Source of the DNA: Streptomyces sp. A012304
GTDB taxonomy: Bacteria; Actinomycetota; Actinomycetes; Streptomycetales; Streptomycetaceae
NCBI RefSeq assembly: GCF_026008495.1
Contig: NZ_BQUN01000112.1
Location: 1 to 64,000 of the forward strand
Length of the DNA stretch: 64,000 nucleotides
Reading direction: 5' to 3'
Positions 19,827 to 29,056 of the stretch are shown here, piece by piece (the first letter of the stretch is position 1; each line of letters begins with the position of its first letter). The position numbers and the translations under genes were made by a program. A model generated the notes under the pieces. The model saw only the letters and a program-made list of their open reading frames with translations. It was not told the origin of the DNA and did not search any database.

Positions 19827-20872
19827 GGTGTTCCTCCCGGTCCCGCCGGTCTGGTCGTGGATTCGCGCAGCACCAGCCGCGGCTCGGTCGGTACGACGAC
19901 ATCTCCCACCGGCGCACCCCGGACGGCGGCCACCAGGGCGTCCACGGCCGCGGTCCCCAGCTCGTACAGGGGCATCGCCACGGTGGTCAGCGGGGGATGG
20001 AGATGCGCGGCGACGGGCAGGTCGTCGTTGCCGATCACCGAGACGTCCTCGGGGACGCGCAACCCGAGACTGCGGATCGCGGCCATCGCACCCATCGCCT
20101 GAGCGAGCGAGCTGGTGTAGAGCGCGGTGACCGGCGGACGGCCCTCGCCGTCCAGGGGCCGCAGCAGTTCCAGCGCCGCCGACCGGCCGCCGTCCTCGGT
20201 GAAGTCCCCGGACGCGACCGGCGCGGCCGACAGCCCCAGCTCCCCGGCGTACCGCAGGAAGGCGTCCTTACGGGTGTCACTGGGGGTGATCCCGGGCGGG
20301 CCCGCGATGTGGCCGACCGCGCGGTGTCCGAGGCCGTGCAGGTGGTCGAGCGCGGTCACGCTGGAGCGGGCCACGTCCATGGTGACGTTGCGGCCGGAGC
20401 CCTCGACCGAGCGGTTGAGAAAGACATGCGGGACGGGGCTGCGGCTCAGCGCGTCCAGCAGGGGGTGACCGGGGCGGGCCGAGGCGATGAGCAGTCCGTC
20501 GACCCTGCCCTCCTGGACCAGGTCGTTGAAGGACTCGTCGGCCTCCTGCCCGTCGAAGTCCTCGGCCAGCAGGGAGAGATAGCCCAGTTCACGGGCGCGC
20601 TGGTAGGCGCCGCGGGCGATGGTGACGTACGTGGGGTTGTCCAGGGCGGGGACCAGCAGGGCCAGGGCGTGGGTGCTCGCTCCGGCCAGCGCCCGGGCCC
20701 CGGAGTGGGGGCGGTAGCCCAGCTCTTCGGCGGCCTCGTGGACTCGTCGGCGGGTCTCGGGCCGGACGTTCAGGTCCTGTCGGCCGTTGAGCACCTTGGA
20801 CACGGTCGCCTTGGAGACTCCGGCCCTCTCCGCCACGTCCACCAGCCTCGCCCTGACGGGCTGTTCCGACAC
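19823..20872 (-). CDS. LacI-family transcriptional regulator
   Basis: A 349-residue repressor. The N-terminal helix-turn-helix reads [25 protein letters not shown], with the hinge helix at [14 protein letters not shown], then a periplasmic-binding-protein-like sensor domain ([54 protein letters not shown]). I choose GTG 20872, six bases after GGGGAG; the frame extends upstream but without typical sequence. It is transcribed away from the transporter operon and should control both arms through the shared 470-base region in response to a sugar or sugar acid. Confidence 0.9.
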   Translation of the reverse strand: MSEQPVRARLVDVAERAGVSKATVSKVLNGRQDLNVRPETRRRVHEAAEELGYRPHSGARALAGASTHALALLVPALDNPTYVTIARGAYQRARELGYLSLLAEDFDGQEADESFNDLVQEGRVDGLLIASARPGHPLLDALSRSPVPHVFLNRSVEGSGRNVTMDVARSSVTALDHLHGLGHRAVGHIAGPPGITPSDTRKDAFLRYAGELGLSAAPVASGDFTEDGGRSAALELLRPLDGEGRPPVTALYTSSLAQAMGAMAAIRSLGLRVPEDVSVIGNDDLPVAAHLHPPLTTVAMPLYELGTAAVDALVAAVRGAPVGDVVVPTEPRLVLRESTTRPAGPGGTP

Positions 20873-21343
20873 GTGGATCTCCCCTTCTCGGTGGGCGCCA
20901 GGGACCGCTCGACGTTGCGGCGGTGGCGCGTTCTGTTCTCTCAGCAACCTCTTGACACCTTCTGGCGCTGCAACCTAACGTTCGCCGCAGTTCGAGTCAA
21001 CCGGTTTCCCCAGACGGAAATGAGCGACATGTCTGGGCAGAGCCCCGGAAACCGGTCCGTCGAGAACGCAGCAGTTCCATGGCCGAATACCGGCCATGGG
21101 CGGGGGTGTGACATGACGCCCCCGGACGAGTCACCGCGGACGCGACCACCGTCGCCGTCGCGGACGACGGTGCGGTGCCGACACACGTGCACGACAGCCG
21201 TGTGGGCGCCCGGTCCGGACATCTCGCGCCAGGGCGGTGCTTCCCGCCCGATCCGTCCCGCTCCTCTACCCCGTGCTCCTCCGCCGCTCTCCCCACGGCA
21301 ACTCCGTATGCCTCGTTCGAGCCGCCCGAAAGGCAGTCCAGCT
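20873..21343. promoter_or_regulatory. divergent control region of the sugar locus
   Basis: A 470-base gap with no gene. TTGACA at 20952-20957 with TAACGT at 20976-20981 is a fair rightward promoter. Downstream lies an ordered set of inverted repeats: ACCGGTTTCC (21000-21009) with GGAAACCGGT (21047-21056), CCCAGAC (21009-21015) with GTCTGGG (21031-21037), and the 8-bp palindrome GACATGTC (21026-21033). AACCGGTT (20999-21006) is also palindromic. These could be LacI-type operators or a leader RNA structure. Confidence 0.6.
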
Positions 21344-22690
21344 ATGACCATCCCGACCGCAGGGTCCCTCGACAGACGTCGTTTCCTCACCTACTCCGGT
21401 GCCGCGCTCGGCGCGGCCGCGCTGTCCGGCTGTGCCGCTTCCGTCGACGACGGCTCGGGCGGCGGCGGTGCGCGGAGCGGCAGCACGACGCTCACGGTCA
21501 TGTGCGAGAAGGACGACTTCGACATCAAGGCCGCCCAGGAGGCACTGGGTGTGAAGATCACGTACCTCAAGAGCGACCCCACCAAGCTCAACGCCATGCT
21601 GGCGAGCAAGACCCCGCCGGACCTGGTGCGCGGCCTCGGTGCCGTGGAGACCCCGTACTTCGCGGCGCGCAAGCTGATGACCGACCTGGACCCGTACTTC
21701 GCCAAGAGCACCGTCCTCAAGCCCTCCGACCTCGACCCGGTCAACGACCTCTGGCGTTACGAAGGCGGCAAGCAGGGCACGGGCCCCCGCTACGGCATGG
21801 CCAAGGACTTCTCGCAGGACCAGATGTTCTGGTACCGCACCGACCTGTTCGAGGCCGCGAAGCTGGACCTGCCCAGCGAGACCGAGGCGCTCTCCCGCGA
21901 CGAGTGGCTCGACCTCGGCAAGCGCCTGGTCAAGCGCCGGCTGGGCAAGGTGAAGGTGTACGGCATGAACGCCACGGGACTCGGCTACTTCACCCAGATG
22001 ATGGGCATGACCGCGTCGGCCGGCGGCAGCCTGTTCGCCGAGGACCTGGCCTCGGTGGACTTCTCCTCGCCGGAGGCGCTCAAGGCGCTCCAGTGGTACC
22101 TGGACTACACGAAGGCCGACATCGGACCGAGCGTCGTCAACCCCAACCCGGACGGCTGGGACTGGCCCACCTACCAGGCCGGCCGGATGGCGATGGCCTG
22201 CGACGGCTACTGGTTCGGCGGGGCGATCGCCGGCGATCCCAAGGTCGCCGAGGTCTCGCGCCTCGCCCCCGCGCCCCAGCTCGGCAGCGACCGCGTCAGC
22301 CCCTGTTTCGGCGCCACCGGCTTCTGGATCCCCAGGGACGCCAAGAACAAGGACGCGGCCTGGAAGTTCTTCGAGTGGTTCTTCGGCGGAGCGCCGGCCC
22401 AGGCCCGGGCCGCCGGCGGCTGGGGCATTCCCACCCTGAAGTCACTGCGCTCGAAGATGCCGCAGGAGAAGCCGTACCAGAAGCAGGCCTTCAAGGTGCA
22501 GGAGCAGGAGCTCGCGCACTTCTCGGCCCTGACCTTCACCCCGTACGCCCAGATCTCGTCCCTGGACGGAGTGATCAGCAAGGTGCTGCCGGGCGCGGTC
22601 AAGTCCGGCCACTCCGCGGGCAAGGTCGCGGACCAGCTGAACAAGCAGATGAACGACGTGCTCGCCCAGGGCAAGGACGTGCTGGGGTGA
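21344..22690 (+). CDS. ABC sugar-binding lipoprotein
   Basis: A 448-residue extracellular solute-binding protein of the CUT1 type. The N-terminus has a twin-arginine signal (DRRRFLTYSG) and a lipobox (ALSGC, Cys near residue 29), so it is exported and lipid-anchored. A Gly/Ser linker leads into the binding fold (TLTVMCEKDDFD, MLASKTPPDLVRG, MAMACDGYWFGGAIAG, KFFEWFFGG). The ATG at 21344 has GAAAGG upstream; the frame is open far further back, but the signal peptide fixes the start. It feeds the two permeases that overlap in series. The expected ligand is an arabinose- or galactose-containing oligosaccharide, inferred from the glycosidases downstream. Confidence 0.92.
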   Translation: MTIPTAGSLDRRRFLTYSGAALGAAALSGCAASVDDGSGGGGARSGSTTLTVMCEKDDFDIKAAQEALGVKITYLKSDPTKLNAMLASKTPPDLVRGLGAVETPYFAARKLMTDLDPYFAKSTVLKPSDLDPVNDLWRYEGGKQGTGPRYGMAKDFSQDQMFWYRTDLFEAAKLDLPSETEALSRDEWLDLGKRLVKRRLGKVKVYGMNATGLGYFTQMMGMTASAGGSLFAEDLASVDFSSPEALKALQWYLDYTKADIGPSVVNPNPDGWDWPTYQAGRMAMACDGYWFGGAIAGDPKVAEVSRLAPAPQLGSDRVSPCFGATGFWIPRDAKNKDAAWKFFEWFFGGAPAQARAAGGWGIPTLKSLRSKMPQEKPYQKQAFKVQEQELAHFSALTFTPYAQISSLDGVISKVLPGAVKSGHSAGKVADQLNKQMNDVLAQGKDVLG

Positions 22691-23715
22691 GCACCGAACA
22701 GCTCGCCGAACCCGCTGCCGGGCTCGCTGTGCGGGGCCCGGCCGGGGCCGCGGCCGCCGGGCCGCCGCGCCGGCGCCGCTCGTTGACGACGCGCAGGGCC
22801 TGGGCCTTCTACCTCTTCGCCGGCCCCTGGGTGCTGGGCTTCCTGACTCTGACGGCCTTCCCGCTCGGGTACGCGCTCTGGCTGAGCCTCACGAACTCCG
22901 ACGGGCTGTCGGAGAACGCCCGCTTCGTGGGCCTGGACAACTACAGGGAGGTCCTCTCCGACTCGGAGACGCTGGCGTCCCTGGCACGCACGGGCGTGTT
23001 CACCGGGATGACCGTGCCGCTGACGATCGTGGCCGGGCTGTTCCTGGCGGTGCTGGTGAACCAGCCGATACGGGGCCGCGGCCTGTTCCGCACACTGCTG
23101 TACCTGCCCGCCGTGGTGCCGCCGGTGGGCGCCGCCCTCACCTTCAGGATGATCTTCGACCGTGACTCCGGGGCGGCCAACGGCCTGCTGGACCTCTTCG
23201 ACGTCAACGGGCTCGCCTGGCTGGCGGATCCCTACGCCCGCTGGGTGCTGATCGTCCTGACCCTGTGGGGCGTGGGCAACGTCATGATCATCTCGCTGGC
23301 GGGACTCCAGGACATCCCCAGAGAGCTGCACGAGGCGGCCCGGGTCGACGGCGCCAGTCCCTGGCAGTCCTTCACCCGGATCACCCTGCCCCTGCTCTCG
23401 CCCGTCCTCTTCTTCCAGGTCGTCACCGGGATCATCGCCGCGCTGCAGACCTTCGCACCGCTGCTCATCTCGCTCGACCCCACCCCGAGGGGCCTCGGAA
23501 GCGTCCCGGAGAGCAACAACCTCTTCATGATCCACGTCCTCGACCAGTACCTCGTCGGAGGCCGTTACGGCTACGCCTCCGCCCTGCTCTGGGTGCTGTT
23601 CCTGATCATCGTCGCCGTCACCTTCGTCGTCTTCAAACTCAGCAAGGGCGCGGTCTTCTACTCCGTGGAACCGGAGCGCGCGAAGACCAAGACCCGCACG
23701 ATCGGAGGCGCGTGA
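22687..23715 (+). CDS. ABC sugar permease 1 (MalF-type)
   Basis: A 342-residue inner-membrane permease. It starts at GTG 22687, overlapping the binding-protein stop, with an Ala/Pro/Arg-rich cytoplasmic head. Six hydrophobic segments begin with WAFYLFAGPWVLGFLTLTAFPL. The EAA loop that contacts the ATPase reads ELHEAARVDGASPWQSFTRITLP. No ATP-binding subunit is encoded nearby; in Streptomyces a shared ATPase (MsiK) usually energises such CUT1 importers. Confidence 0.93.
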   Translation: MSTEQLAEPAAGLAVRGPAGAAAAGPPRRRRSLTTRRAWAFYLFAGPWVLGFLTLTAFPLGYALWLSLTNSDGLSENARFVGLDNYREVLSDSETLASLARTGVFTGMTVPLTIVAGLFLAVLVNQPIRGRGLFRTLLYLPAVVPPVGAALTFRMIFDRDSGAANGLLDLFDVNGLAWLADPYARWVLIVLTLWGVGNVMIISLAGLQDIPRELHEAARVDGASPWQSFTRITLPLLSPVLFFQVVTGIIAALQTFAPLLISLDPTPRGLGSVPESNNLFMIHVLDQYLVGGRYGYASALLWVLFLIIVAVTFVVFKLSKGAVFYSVEPERAKTKTRTIGGA

Positions 23716-24536
23716 TGGTGCTCTCCCGGCGCAGTGTCGTCTACATGCTCCTGGTCAGCGTCCTCGTCCTCATGCTCAGCCCCTTCGCCTGGCTCGCGAT
23801 CACCGCGTTCAAGGACCCGTCGGAGCTGCGCGCCGTCCCCATCCACTGGTGGCCGCACCACCCGAGCCCTCAGAACTTCCTGGACGCGCTGACCAGTTGG
23901 GACTACCTCGGCTACGCCCGCAACTCCCTGACGATCGCCGTCATCTACTCGGTCCTCGCGACCCTCGCCTCGGCCTGGGCCGGGTACGGCTTCGCCCGGC
24001 TCGAAGCACCCGGGAAACGGGTCGTCTTCGGCGTGCTGCTGTCCACGATGATGCTGCCGCAGGTCATTACCCTCATCCCGACCTACCTGCTGTTCGCCAA
24101 GGTCAACCTCATCAACACGTACATGCCGTGGGTGCTGTGGGGTCTGTGCGGCGCACCGTATCTGATCTTCCTGTTCCGGCAGTTCTTCACCAACATGCCG
24201 AAGGAACTGGAGGAGGCCGCGATCGTCGACGGCTGCGGGCAGATCCGCATCTTCTGGCGGATCTTCCTGCCTCAGTCGTGGCCGGTCATCGCCACCAGCC
24301 TGATCCTGTCCTTCTCCTGGACCTGGGGTGACTGGATCGCGCCCGCGCTGCTGCTGGACACCGGCCGCACCACCCTCGCCGTCCAGCTCACGTACGGCTA
24401 TGTCAACGCGCACGGTGGCCAGCTCAACAACCTCGTCGCGGCAGGCACCCTGGTGTACGTCGTGCCCGTGCTGGCGCTCTTCCTCATCCTGCAGCGCGGC
24501 TTCGTCGCCGGGATATCCACCTCCGGACTCAAGTGA
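23715..24536 (+). CDS. ABC sugar permease 2 (MalG-type)
   Basis: A 273-residue permease. ATG 23715 overlaps the previous stop, with GGAGG at 23704-23708. Hydrophobic helices start at YMLLVSVLVLMLSPFAWLAI, and the EAA loop reads ELEEAAIVDGCGQIRIFWRIFLP. It pairs with the MalF-type subunit in the importer. The C-terminal QRGFVAGISTSGLK is typical of the family. Confidence 0.93.
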   Translation: MVLSRRSVVYMLLVSVLVLMLSPFAWLAITAFKDPSELRAVPIHWWPHHPSPQNFLDALTSWDYLGYARNSLTIAVIYSVLATLASAWAGYGFARLEAPGKRVVFGVLLSTMMLPQVITLIPTYLLFAKVNLINTYMPWVLWGLCGAPYLIFLFRQFFTNMPKELEEAAIVDGCGQIRIFWRIFLPQSWPVIATSLILSFSWTWGDWIAPALLLDTGRTTLAVQLTYGYVNAHGGQLNNLVAAGTLVYVVPVLALFLILQRGFVAGISTSGLK

Positions 24537-24575
24537 CGCTGTTTACCAACGCACCACAGTGCAAAGGAACTTCCC

Positions 24576-24626
24576 ATGACCACTACCCAGGGCTCCGGCA
24601 CGTCGTCCGCGGCGGTGAGGCCATGA
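24576..24626 (+). CDS. 16-residue leader ORF coupled to the aldolase gene
   Basis: AAAGGAA precedes an ATG at 24576 that opens a 16-codon frame, MTTTQGSGTSSAAVRP. Its TGA (24624-24626) overlaps the ATG of the aldolase (24623) as ATGA. The aldolase start itself has only GAGG two bases upstream, too close to work well, so ribosomes finishing this mini-ORF probably reinitiate there. It may instead be the relic of a longer gene head. No peptide function is suggested. Confidence 0.5.
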   Translation: MTTTQGSGTSSAAVRP

Positions 24627-25294
24627 CGGAGCGTCCGGCTCCCACCCCGCAGCTGGGCCGGGCCCGGGTCATGGCCATCCTGCGGTCGGCCGACGCGACG
24701 GGACTGCCCGCCGTGGCCCGGGCCCTCGCGGACGGCGGCATCACCTGCCTCGAGGTCACCCTCACCACACCGGGCGCCCTCGACGCGCTGGCCGCCATCC
24801 GGCGGGAACTCGGCCCCGAGGTGGCCGTCGGCGCCGGCACGGTGATCACCACCGGGCAGGCACGGGACGCGCTCGCGGCCGGAGCCGAGTTCCTGGTGGC
24901 CCCGGCCGTGGACACCGACGTCATCCGCGACACCGCCGACAGAGGCATCCCCTGCTACCCGGGCGCCTGGACACCGACCGAGGTCTCCACCGCCTGGCGG
25001 GCGGGCGCCGCCGCCGTCAAGCTCTTCCCGGCGAGCACCGGCGGCCCCGCCCACCTGCGACAGCTGCGCGCCCCGCTCCCGGACGTCCCGCTCATCGCCG
25101 TCGGCGGAGTCGGCGTCGAGCAGGCCCGCGACTACCTCGACGCGGGCGCCCTCGCCGTCGGCATCGGCTCCCCGCTGCTGCACGGAGCGGACCGCGACCC
25201 GGTACCGCAGACCCTGCACGCCCTCACGGCGAGGACCCGCGTCCTGCTCGACGCGGTCCGGGCCACGCCCGGTCATCAGGAGGTGGGCCCGTGA
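24623..25294 (+). CDS. KDPG/KDPGal aldolase (class I)
   Basis: A 223-residue aldolase that splits 2-keto-3-deoxy-6-phosphogluconate or -galactonate to pyruvate and glyceraldehyde 3-phosphate. The general acid/base Glu is E44 in LEVTLTTPGAL, and the Schiff-base Lys is K133 in AAVKLFPAS, matching E45/K133 of E. coli KDPG aldolase. GAGTVIT and AVGGVG phosphate-loop motifs are present. The ATG is translationally coupled to the short leader ORF. Its neighbours are the kinase that makes its substrate (overlapping GTGA) and the dehydratase on the opposite arm. DgoA (galacto-) versus Eda (gluco-) specificity cannot be read from the sequence. Confidence 0.92.
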   Translation: MTERPAPTPQLGRARVMAILRSADATGLPAVARALADGGITCLEVTLTTPGALDALAAIRRELGPEVAVGAGTVITTGQARDALAAGAEFLVAPAVDTDVIRDTADRGIPCYPGAWTPTEVSTAWRAGAAAVKLFPASTGGPAHLRQLRAPLPDVPLIAVGGVGVEQARDYLDAGALAVGIGSPLLHGADRDPVPQTLHALTARTRVLLDAVRATPGHQEVGP

Positions 25295-26238
25295 ACGCCC
25301 CCTACCTGGTGACCGTCGGCGAGGTCCTCGCGGTCCTGGCCGCACCGGACGCCGGTCCGCTGGCGCTGGGTTCGGGTCTGCGTCTCGGGCTGGCCGGAGC
25401 CGAGTCGAACGTCGCCGTGGGCGTCAGCCGGCTCGGCGGGTCCGCCACCTGGATCGGCCGCGTCAGCGACGACCCGCTCGGCGACCTCATCCTGCGCGAA
25501 CTGCGCGCCGAAGGCGTCACCACGGTCGCCGCAAGAGACCCCGCCCCCACCTCGCTGCTGCTGCGGGAACGCCGCACGGCCACGCACAGCCGTACCCGCT
25601 ACTACCGCACCCACACGGCCGGTTCCCGGCTCGCCCCCGACGACATCCCCGAGCACCTCGTCGCCGGCGCGGCGGTCCTGCACATCACCGGCATCACCCC
25701 GGCGCTGGGCGAGGGCCCGGCCCGTGCCGTCGCCCGGGCGGTGGACATCGCCGTCGACGCCGGCGTGCCGGTCTCCCTGGACATCAACTACCGCTCACTG
25801 CTGTGGACCGAGACCGAGGCCAGGCACACACTGTTGCCGCTGTTGCGCAGGAGCGACCTGGTCTTCGCCGGAACGCACGAAGGCCGGCTCGTGGTGCCCG
25901 ACGCCGAAGGACCGGGCCAGCTCGCCAAGGGCATCTGCGACCTCGGCCCCGCCGCAGCCGTGATCAAGCTCGGCGCCGAAGGCGCGTACGCCCTCCTCGA
26001 CGGGCGGTCCTACCGGCAGCCCGCCCTTCCCGTCACCGCGCTCGACTCGGTGGGCGCGGGAGACGCGTTCGCCGCCGGGTACCTCGCCGAACTCCTCGCC
26101 GGTGAGCCCCCGCAGCGGCGGCTGCGGACGGCGGCCCTGCTGGGCGCCTTCGCGGTCAGCACCACCGGCGACTGGGAAGGCCTGCCCCGGCGCTCCGAAC
26201 TGGGGCTGCTGGACCACCACGACGACATCGTGCGCTGA
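25291..26238 (+). CDS. PfkB-family 2-keto-3-deoxy sugar acid kinase
   Basis: A 315-residue ribokinase-fold kinase. Substrate-binding motifs are GAESNVAVGVSRLGG, and LDINYRSLLW matches the KDG-kinase form of the NYR motif. The nucleotide and catalytic region is VIKLGAEGAYAL and LDSVGAGDAFAAGYLAEL, with the catalytic Asp in GAGD. GTG 25291 overlaps the aldolase stop, and AGGAGG lies seven bases upstream, the best ribosome binding site in the operon. It should phosphorylate the dehydratase product (KDGal/KDG) for the aldolase. Confidence 0.9.
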   Translation: MNAPYLVTVGEVLAVLAAPDAGPLALGSGLRLGLAGAESNVAVGVSRLGGSATWIGRVSDDPLGDLILRELRAEGVTTVAARDPAPTSLLLRERRTATHSRTRYYRTHTAGSRLAPDDIPEHLVAGAAVLHITGITPALGEGPARAVARAVDIAVDAGVPVSLDINYRSLLWTETEARHTLLPLLRRSDLVFAGTHEGRLVVPDAEGPGQLAKGICDLGPAAAVIKLGAEGAYALLDGRSYRQPALPVTALDSVGAGDAFAAGYLAELLAGEPPQRRLRTAALLGAFAVSTTGDWEGLPRRSELGLLDHHDDIVR

Positions 26239-26303
26239 TCCCCCACCGGCGCCACGTCCGCTCGAGCACCCACCCGCTCAAGGAACTCCCAGGGATCACA
26301 CCC

Positions 26304-27380
26304 ATGCCCACACATGCCTCCGACGACGAGGTCCTCGTCCTCACCGGCTCCCACACACCCGACTCCGGCGGGGACGGCGCCGGGATCGCCGCCCTACGAC
26401 TCGCCCCGGGGACCGGTCACCTGACGTACGACACCTCGGTGCCGCCGGTCCCCGTCAGCGGGGCGTCCTTCCTGGCGGCCCACCCCTCTCTCGACGTCGT
26501 CTACAGCACGAACGAGACCGAGCCGGGCACCGTCAGCGCCCTCGTCCAGCACGGCGACGGCCACCTCTCCACGCTCGGCGACCCGCTGAGCAGCGGCGGC
26601 ACCAACCCCTGCCACCTCACCGTGCACCCGGACGGGGGCTGGCTGCTGACCGCGAACTACGGCAGCGACACGGCGCCCGGCAGCGTGGCCGCGCACCGCC
26701 TCGGCACGGACGGACGTCTGCTGGAGCCGACCGACGTCGTGGTCCACGAGGGGTCGGGCCCGGTCACCGGACGGCAGGAGGGCAGCCACGCCCATCAGGT
26801 GCTCGTCGACCCGGCCGGCCGTTTCGTCCTCGCCACCGACCTGGGCGCGGACGCCGTCTTCACGTACCGGCTCGACACCCGGACCGGCGCCCTGGAGCGG
26901 TTCGCGGTCAGCCGGCTGCGCGCGGGGTCGGGGCCTCGCCACCTCGTCTTCGCCCCCGGCGGTGAGCTGGTGTTCAGCGCGGACGAACTGTCCTCGACCG
27001 TCACCTGCCACCGGTACGACGCCGGTACGGGCACGCTGACGGCGCTCTCCAGCGTGCCCGCCACGGCGCTGAGGGACGTCGCCAATCAGCCCGGCGGTAT
27101 CGTCGCCTCGCCCTGCGGCCGTTTCGTGTGGGTGACCAACCGGGGCGCGGACACCGTGGCCGCGTTCCGGGTCACCGACACCGCCGCGCTGGAACCGATC
27201 GGCGAGACGTCCGCCGGCGGTACCTGGCCCCGCAGCCTGGCCTACGCGGCCGGTCATCTGCTGGTCGCCAACCAGCACAGCGGCACCCTCGCCGCACTGC
27301 GTGTCCTGGACGACGGGTCGCTGCGGCCGGCGGGCCCGGCGCTGTCCGTTCCGTCGGTGGTCTGCACGCTCGCCCTCTGA
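26304..27380 (+). CDS. beta-propeller sugar lactonase
   Basis: A 358-residue protein of the 6-phosphogluconolactonase-like seven-bladed propeller family (YbhE type). Repeated blades carry NPCHLTVHPDGGWLLTANYG, SHAHQVLVDPAGRFVLATDLG, PRHLVFAPGGELVFSADE, GIVASPCGRFVWVTNRGAD and WPRSLAYAAGHLLVANQHSG. No signal peptide is present, so it acts in the cytoplasm. In this locus it would open the aldonolactone made by the dehydrogenase to the acid used by the dehydratase. The substrate is inferred from neighbours. Confidence 0.85.
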   Translation: MPTHASDDEVLVLTGSHTPDSGGDGAGIAALRLAPGTGHLTYDTSVPPVPVSGASFLAAHPSLDVVYSTNETEPGTVSALVQHGDGHLSTLGDPLSSGGTNPCHLTVHPDGGWLLTANYGSDTAPGSVAAHRLGTDGRLLEPTDVVVHEGSGPVTGRQEGSHAHQVLVDPAGRFVLATDLGADAVFTYRLDTRTGALERFAVSRLRAGSGPRHLVFAPGGELVFSADELSSTVTCHRYDAGTGTLTALSSVPATALRDVANQPGGIVASPCGRFVWVTNRGADTVAAFRVTDTAALEPIGETSAGGTWPRSLAYAAGHLLVANQHSGTLAALRVLDDGSLRPAGPALSVPSVVCTLAL

Positions 27381-27418
27381 AACCGGCGTCTCAGCTTTCT
27401 TTCCCTTGAAAGGCAGTC

Positions 27419-28942
27419 ATGTCCCACCCCACCACCCCCGCTCGCTTCACCCTCGACTCGGCGTTCGGTATCGGCGCCGTCGACCCCCGGCTGTACGGGT
27501 CGTTCGTCGAGCACCTGGGCCGCTGCGTCTACACAGGCATCTACGAACCCGGCCACCCCACCGCGGACGCCGACGGCCTGCGCCAGGACGTCCTGGAGCT
27601 GGTCCGGGAACTGGGCGTCACCACGGTGCGCTACCCGGGCGGCAACTTCGTCTCCGGCTACCGCTGGGAGGACTCCGTCGGCCCGCGCGAGGAACGCCCG
27701 GCCCGGCTGGACCTCGCCTGGAAGACCACCGAGACCAACGAGTTCGGCCTCGGTGAGTTCATGGACTTCTGCGCCAAGACCGGCATGGAACCCATGATGG
27801 CCGTCAACCTCGGAACCCGCGGGGTCGAGGACGCCCTGCGTCTGCTGGAGTACTGCAACCATCCGGGCGGCACCGAACTGTCCGACCGCCGCGTCGCCCA
27901 CGGCGCCAAGGAACCGTACGGCGTCAAGATGTGGTGCCTCGGCAACGAGATGGACGGGACCTGGCAGATCGGCCACAAGACCGCCGAGGAGTACGGGCGG
28001 CTCGCCGCCGAGACCGCCCGCGCCATGAAGATGATCGAGCCCGATCTGGAGCTCGTGGCCTGCGGCAGCTCGGGTTCCGGCATCGAGACGTTCGCCGCCT
28101 GGGAGGCCACCGTCCTGGAGGCCGCCTACGACAACGTCGAGTACGTCTCCCTGCACGCCTACTACGAGGAGATCGACGGAGACCGGGACTCCTTCCTGGC
28201 GTCCGCCGTCGACATGGAGCACTTCATCGAGTCGGTGGTCGCCACCTGCGACCACGTCCGCGCCCGGCTGAAGGCGACCAAGCGCATCAACCTCTCCTTC
28301 GACGAGTGGAACGTCTGGTACCAGAAGCGGCCCAACCCGCACGCCGTGGAGGACTGGCAGCAGGCCCCGCGCCTGCTGGAGGACGTCTACACCGTCACCG
28401 ACGCCGTGGTGTTCGGCTCGATGCTCATCGCGCTGCTGCGGCACGCCGACCGGGTCACCGCCGCATCCCTGGCCCAGCTCGTCAACGTCATCGCGCCGAT
28501 CATGACCGAGCCCGGCGGCGCGGCCTGGCGGCAGACCACGTTCTTCCCCTTCGCCCAGGCGTCGACGTACGGGCGTGGGCGGGTGCTGCGCGTCGACGTG
28601 GACAGCCCGACGTACCCCACCGCCCGCTTCGGCGACGTACCGCTGCTGCACGCCACCGCCGTCATCGACGACGAGACCGGCGACATCACCGTCTTCGCGG
28701 TCAACCGCGGCCAGACGGACGCCCTGCCGCTGAACATCGACCTGCGCGGCGTCGACGCCCACACCCTGGCGGAGCACCTGGTCCTGGCCGACAGCGACCC
28801 GGAGGCCGTCAACACGGCGGAGCGGCCCGACCGTGTCCTCCCGCGCCCCGCCACCGGAACCACCGTCACCGACGGCGTCCTCCACGCCGAACTCGAACCG
28901 CTCTCCTGGAACATGATTCGGCTGACGGCCCAGCAGGACTGA
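27419..28942 (+). CDS. abfA: GH51 alpha-L-arabinofuranosidase, intracellular
   Basis: A 507-residue glycosidase that removes terminal alpha-L-arabinofuranosyl units from arabinan, arabinoxylan or arabinogalactan oligosaccharides. It has the GH51 pattern: LYGSFVEHLGRCVYTGIYEP, VTTVRYPGGNFVSGYRWED, acid/base Glu177 in CLGNEMDGTW and nucleophile Glu296 in LSFDEWNVWYQ. The lack of a signal peptide implies that it acts on imported oligosaccharides. GAAAGG lies upstream. It follows the lactonase by 38 bases and is separated from the next glycosidase by a hairpin. Confidence 0.95.
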   Translation: MSHPTTPARFTLDSAFGIGAVDPRLYGSFVEHLGRCVYTGIYEPGHPTADADGLRQDVLELVRELGVTTVRYPGGNFVSGYRWEDSVGPREERPARLDLAWKTTETNEFGLGEFMDFCAKTGMEPMMAVNLGTRGVEDALRLLEYCNHPGGTELSDRRVAHGAKEPYGVKMWCLGNEMDGTWQIGHKTAEEYGRLAAETARAMKMIEPDLELVACGSSGSGIETFAAWEATVLEAAYDNVEYVSLHAYYEEIDGDRDSFLASAVDMEHFIESVVATCDHVRARLKATKRINLSFDEWNVWYQKRPNPHAVEDWQQAPRLLEDVYTVTDAVVFGSMLIALLRHADRVTAASLAQLVNVIAPIMTEPGGAAWRQTTFFPFAQASTYGRGRVLRVDVDSPTYPTARFGDVPLLHATAVIDDETGDITVFAVNRGQTDALPLNIDLRGVDAHTLAEHLVLADSDPEAVNTAERPDRVLPRPATGTTVTDGVLHAELEPLSWNMIRLTAQQD

Positions 28943-28961
28943 CCACTCCGACACAGCCGCC

Positions 28962-29016
28962 GCCCATGAGCCGCTGCCACCGCCGTCGTCCCCGTCGCGG
29001 AGACCGGCTCATGGGC
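28962..29016 (+). terminator. long-loop hairpin after GH51 gene
   Basis: GCCCATGAGCCG (28962-28973) and CGGCTCATGGGC (29005-29016) are perfect 12-bp arms 31 bases apart, 20 bases after the GH51 stop. No T-run follows, so partial termination or processing is more likely than a full stop. Confidence 0.5.
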
Positions 29017-29056
29017 CCGCGTGCGGCACGATGACACTCACACCTGGGAAGAACCG

